Source of the DNA: DATJBC01 sp035515515
GTDB taxonomy: Bacteria > Actinomycetota > Acidimicrobiia > Acidimicrobiales > UBA8190
Length of the DNA stretch: 6,807 nucleotides
Reading direction: 5' to 3'
Assembly (NCBI GenBank): GCA_035515515.1
Contig: DATJBC010000077.1
Location: forward strand, 1 to 6,807
A program made the translations under genes and the position numbers. The stretch's first letter is position 1. Each line of letters starts with the position of its first letter. Below the pieces are notes generated by a model. The model ran no database searches and was not told the origin of the DNA. It saw nothing but the letters and a program-made list of their open reading frames with translations. Below, piece by piece: positions 4,991-6,807 of the stretch.

Positions 4991-6409
4991 GTGAGCGAAA
5001 CGGGCGATAGGGCCACGCTGCTGGTGGAGGCGCCGGTGGTCGAGCGCGTGCTCGGAGCCGCGCTGCGACGCGGCGGGGACTTCGCCGAGGTCTTCGCCGA
5101 GGACCGCCAGTCCACCACCGCCGTGCTCGACGACGGCCGGGTCGAGGAGCTGTCCTCGGGGCGCGACCGGGGGGCGGGGGTCCGGGTCGTGGTGGGCGAG
5201 ACCACCGGGTACGCGCACACCGCGGACCTCACCGAAGCAGGCCTGTTGGCCGCGGCCGAGGCGGCGGCGGCCGTGGCCCGCGGTGGGGGCGGCACCCGGT
5301 CCGTGGCCCTCGAGGCCCGCGAGGCGCCGCGGCGCACCGAGGCGGCCGTCATGCCCGACGACGTCCCCAAGGCGCGCAAGATCGAGCTGCTGGCGCGCGC
5401 CGGCGAGGCGGCGCGCGCCGCGGGGCGCGCCGTGACCCAGGTCTCCGCCTCCTACGGGGACGGGCGCCGGCGCATCCAGGTCGCCAACAGCGACGGCGTG
5501 TTGGCCGCCGACGACCAGGTGCGGTCGCGCTTCAGCGTGTCGTGCGTGGCGGTGGGCGACACCGGCATGCAGACGGGGTACCAGTCCAGCGCCTTCACGG
5601 TTGGCTTCGAGCTCTTCGACACCGTCGACGTGCAGGAGGTGGCGGCCACGGCGGCCCGCAGGGCGCTGGTCAAGCTGACCGCCCGGCCCGCGCCGAGTGG
5701 CGAGGTGCCGGTGGTGCTCGCCTCGGGGAGCGGGGGCATCCTCTTCCACGAGGCGTGCGGCCACGGGTTGGAGGCCGACCACATCGCCAAGGACGCCTCG
5801 GTCTACGTGGGGCGGGTGGGCGAGCAGGTCGCCAGCCCCCTCGTCACCCTGGTCGACGACGGCACCGTGGGACGCGAGTGGGGCACCTTCTCCGTGGACG
5901 ACGAGGGCAACCTGCCCCGTCGCAACGTCCTGATCGAGAACGGCGTCCTGACCGACTACATGTGGGACTTCCTGCGCGCCCGCAAGGAGCGCCGGGCGTC
6001 GTCGGGCAACGGCCGCCGCCAGAGCTACCGGTACCTCCCCATGGTGCGGATGACCAACACCTTCCTGCTGAACGGCGACGCCGACCCCGACGAGGTGCTG
6101 GCCCAGACACCCCACGGGGTGTACGTGGCCAAGCTGGGCGGGGGACAGGTCAACACCACCACGGGCGACTTCGTCTTCGGCACCGTCGAGGCCTACCTCA
6201 TCGAGGACGGCCGCATCACCGAGCCGTTGCGCGACGCCAACCTGATCGGCAACGGGCCCGAGGTCCTGCGTCGCATCGACGTCGTGGCCAACGACTTCGC
6301 CATGGAGCCGGGGACCTGCGGCAAGGACGGCCAGAGCGTCCCGGTGGGATGCGGACAGCCGACCCTGCGCGTCACCGGGGTGACCATCGGGGGGACCGCC
6401 GGTGACTGA
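4991..6409 (+). CDS. tldD: TldD metalloprotease subunit
   Basis: TldD is the zinc-bearing, catalytic subunit of the TldD/TldE protease. In E. coli the complex matures the peptide microcin B17 and degrades small unfolded peptides; the natural substrate in this organism is unknown. The protein is 472 residues from GTG 4991, close to the usual 480. The N-terminal half (about 1-235) is the shared TldD/TldE domain, with VEELSSGRDRGAGVRVVVGE near 51-70. The active-site motif HEACGH (His253, Glu254, His258) follows FHE, and Cys454 in VPVGCGQP matches the third metal ligand of the family. Other family blocks are VDDGTVGREWGTFSVDDEG (288-306), GGGQVNTTTGDFVFG (383-397) and EPLRDANLIGNG (411-422). All key residues are present, so an active enzyme is expected. 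It is the first gene of a pair with tldE, is preceded by a strong ribosome binding site, and is divergent from the thioesterase gene. It is cytoplasmic, with no signal peptide. Confidence 0.97.
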   Translation: MSETGDRATLLVEAPVVERVLGAALRRGGDFAEVFAEDRQSTTAVLDDGRVEELSSGRDRGAGVRVVVGETTGYAHTADLTEAGLLAAAEAAAAVARGGGGTRSVALEAREAPRRTEAAVMPDDVPKARKIELLARAGEAARAAGRAVTQVSASYGDGRRRIQVANSDGVLAADDQVRSRFSVSCVAVGDTGMQTGYQSSAFTVGFELFDTVDVQEVAATAARRALVKLTARPAPSGEVPVVLASGSGGILFHEACGHGLEADHIAKDASVYVGRVGEQVASPLVTLVDDGTVGREWGTFSVDDEGNLPRRNVLIENGVLTDYMWDFLRARKERRASSGNGRRQSYRYLPMVRMTNTFLLNGDADPDEVLAQTPHGVYVAKLGGGQVNTTTGDFVFGTVEAYLIEDGRITEPLRDANLIGNGPEVLRRIDVVANDFAMEPGTCGKDGQSVPVGCGQPTLRVTGVTIGGTAGD

Positions 6410-6807
6410 CGCCGCCGCCGACCTCCTCGAGCTGGCCGTCAGGGTCGCCTCGGCGGCCCGCTCCGGGGAGCAGCTCGAGGTCTACGTGTCACGCGGGGTG
6501 GAGACCGACGTGCGCGCCTACGAGGGCGAGGTCGAGTCGCTGTCGTCGGCCGCCACCGCCGGCGTGGGCATCCGCGTGGTGTCGGGGGGGCGCCAGGGCT
6601 TCGCCTACGCGGGCTCGCTCGACGAGTCGGTGATCGCCCAGACCCTGGCGGACGCCCGCGACAACACGGCCTTCGCCACCCCCGACGAGCACGTGGGCCT
6701 GGCCGAACCCGACGGCGTGGCGCCCGTCGCCCTCGACCTGTGGGACGACGCCGTGCTGCGCACGCCCAGCGCGGCCAAGGTCGAGATGGCCCTCGAGCTC
6801 GAGCGCC
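6402..6807 (+). CDS. tldE: TldE (PmbA) protease subunit, C-terminus cut by window edge
   Basis: TldE (PmbA) is the partner of TldD and lacks the zinc site in characterised members; the pair forms a heterodimer in which TldD is catalytic. Only the first 135 residues are in the window, about 30 percent of the expected 440-450. They form the N-terminal domain shared with TldD. LEVYVSRGVETDVRAYEGEV (25-44) is followed by VESLSSAATAGVGIRVVSGG (44-63) and GFAYAGSLDESVI, which aligns with VEELSSGRDRGAGVRVVVGE and GYAHTADLTEAGL of TldD. GTG 6402 overlaps the end of tldD by 8 bases in another frame, so the two are probably translationally coupled in one mRNA. A GGGGGGA run upstream is a weak ribosome binding site. 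Because the C-terminal half is missing, absence of the HExxxH motif cannot be checked here. Assignment rests on the shared domain and the operon position, and is firm. Confidence 0.93.
   Translation, partial: MTDAAADLLELAVRVASAARSGEQLEVYVSRGVETDVRAYEGEVESLSSAATAGVGIRVVSGGRQGFAYAGSLDESVIAQTLADARDNTAFATPDEHVGLAEPDGVAPVALDLWDDAVLRTPSAAKVEMALELER

Noticed and set aside
3493..5379. Long minus-strand open frame (628 codons)
   Set aside because: It runs across the AIM24-family gene, the convergent junction, the thioesterase gene in another frame and part of tldD. Its composition is low-complexity Arg/Ala/Pro/Gly and it has no family match I recognise.
4862..6115. Minus-strand open frame (417 codons) opposite tldD
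   Set aside because: It is antisense to a gene with full TldD motifs, is rich in His/Gly/Val/Arg, and shows no domain.
1..6807. Mobile elements, CRISPR arrays, tRNA or rRNA genes, riboswitches
   Set aside because: I see no transposase or integrase, no spaced direct repeats, no tRNA-like cloverleaf and no ThDP-riboswitch-like leader before dxs; intergenic gaps are short.

Overview
This window is very GC-rich chromosomal DNA with strong codon bias. It carries six protein genes, two of them cut by the window edges. The actinobacterial flavour is clear: the Dxs carries the NDNGRSYAPT variant motif, the acyl-CoA ligase resembles the mycobacterial FadD19 subgroup, GTG starts are common, and TANNNT -10 boxes sit close to start codons. 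A high-GC actinobacterium, perhaps of the Acidimicrobiia type, is my best guess; the class is inference.

Layout. The left half is read leftward: dxs (3452-1560), which opens the MEP isoprenoid pathway, then after 77 bases a FadD-type acyl-CoA synthetase (1482 to the left edge, C-terminus missing). The gap holds a candidate terminator hairpin and a palindrome very close to the KstR-type operator TNNAACNNGTTNNA, overlapping a -10 box 7 bases before the GTG start. The ligase gene therefore looks separately controlled and probably leaderless, rather than a passive member of a dxs operon. Divergent from dxs, across an extremely GC-rich intergenic stretch, is an AIM24-family protein (3730-4491, rightward). 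It converges on a small FlK-like hotdog thioesterase (4883-4506, leftward), and one hairpin spans both stop codons. Divergent from the thioesterase is the tldD-tldE metalloprotease pair (4991 to the right edge, rightward), with the two reading frames overlapping by 8 bases.

How the genes fit together. Most of the window is housekeeping or core metabolism: isoprenoid precursor synthesis, acyl-CoA activation, thioester hydrolysis and a TldD/TldE protease. I see no mobile element, CRISPR array, tRNA, rRNA, toxin-antitoxin pair or RiPP precursor. I do not find a new multi-gene system. The points of most interest are regulatory: the KstR-like operator on a FadD19-like ligase, two candidate leaderless genes, and the two-way terminator made from the ends of two convergent genes.
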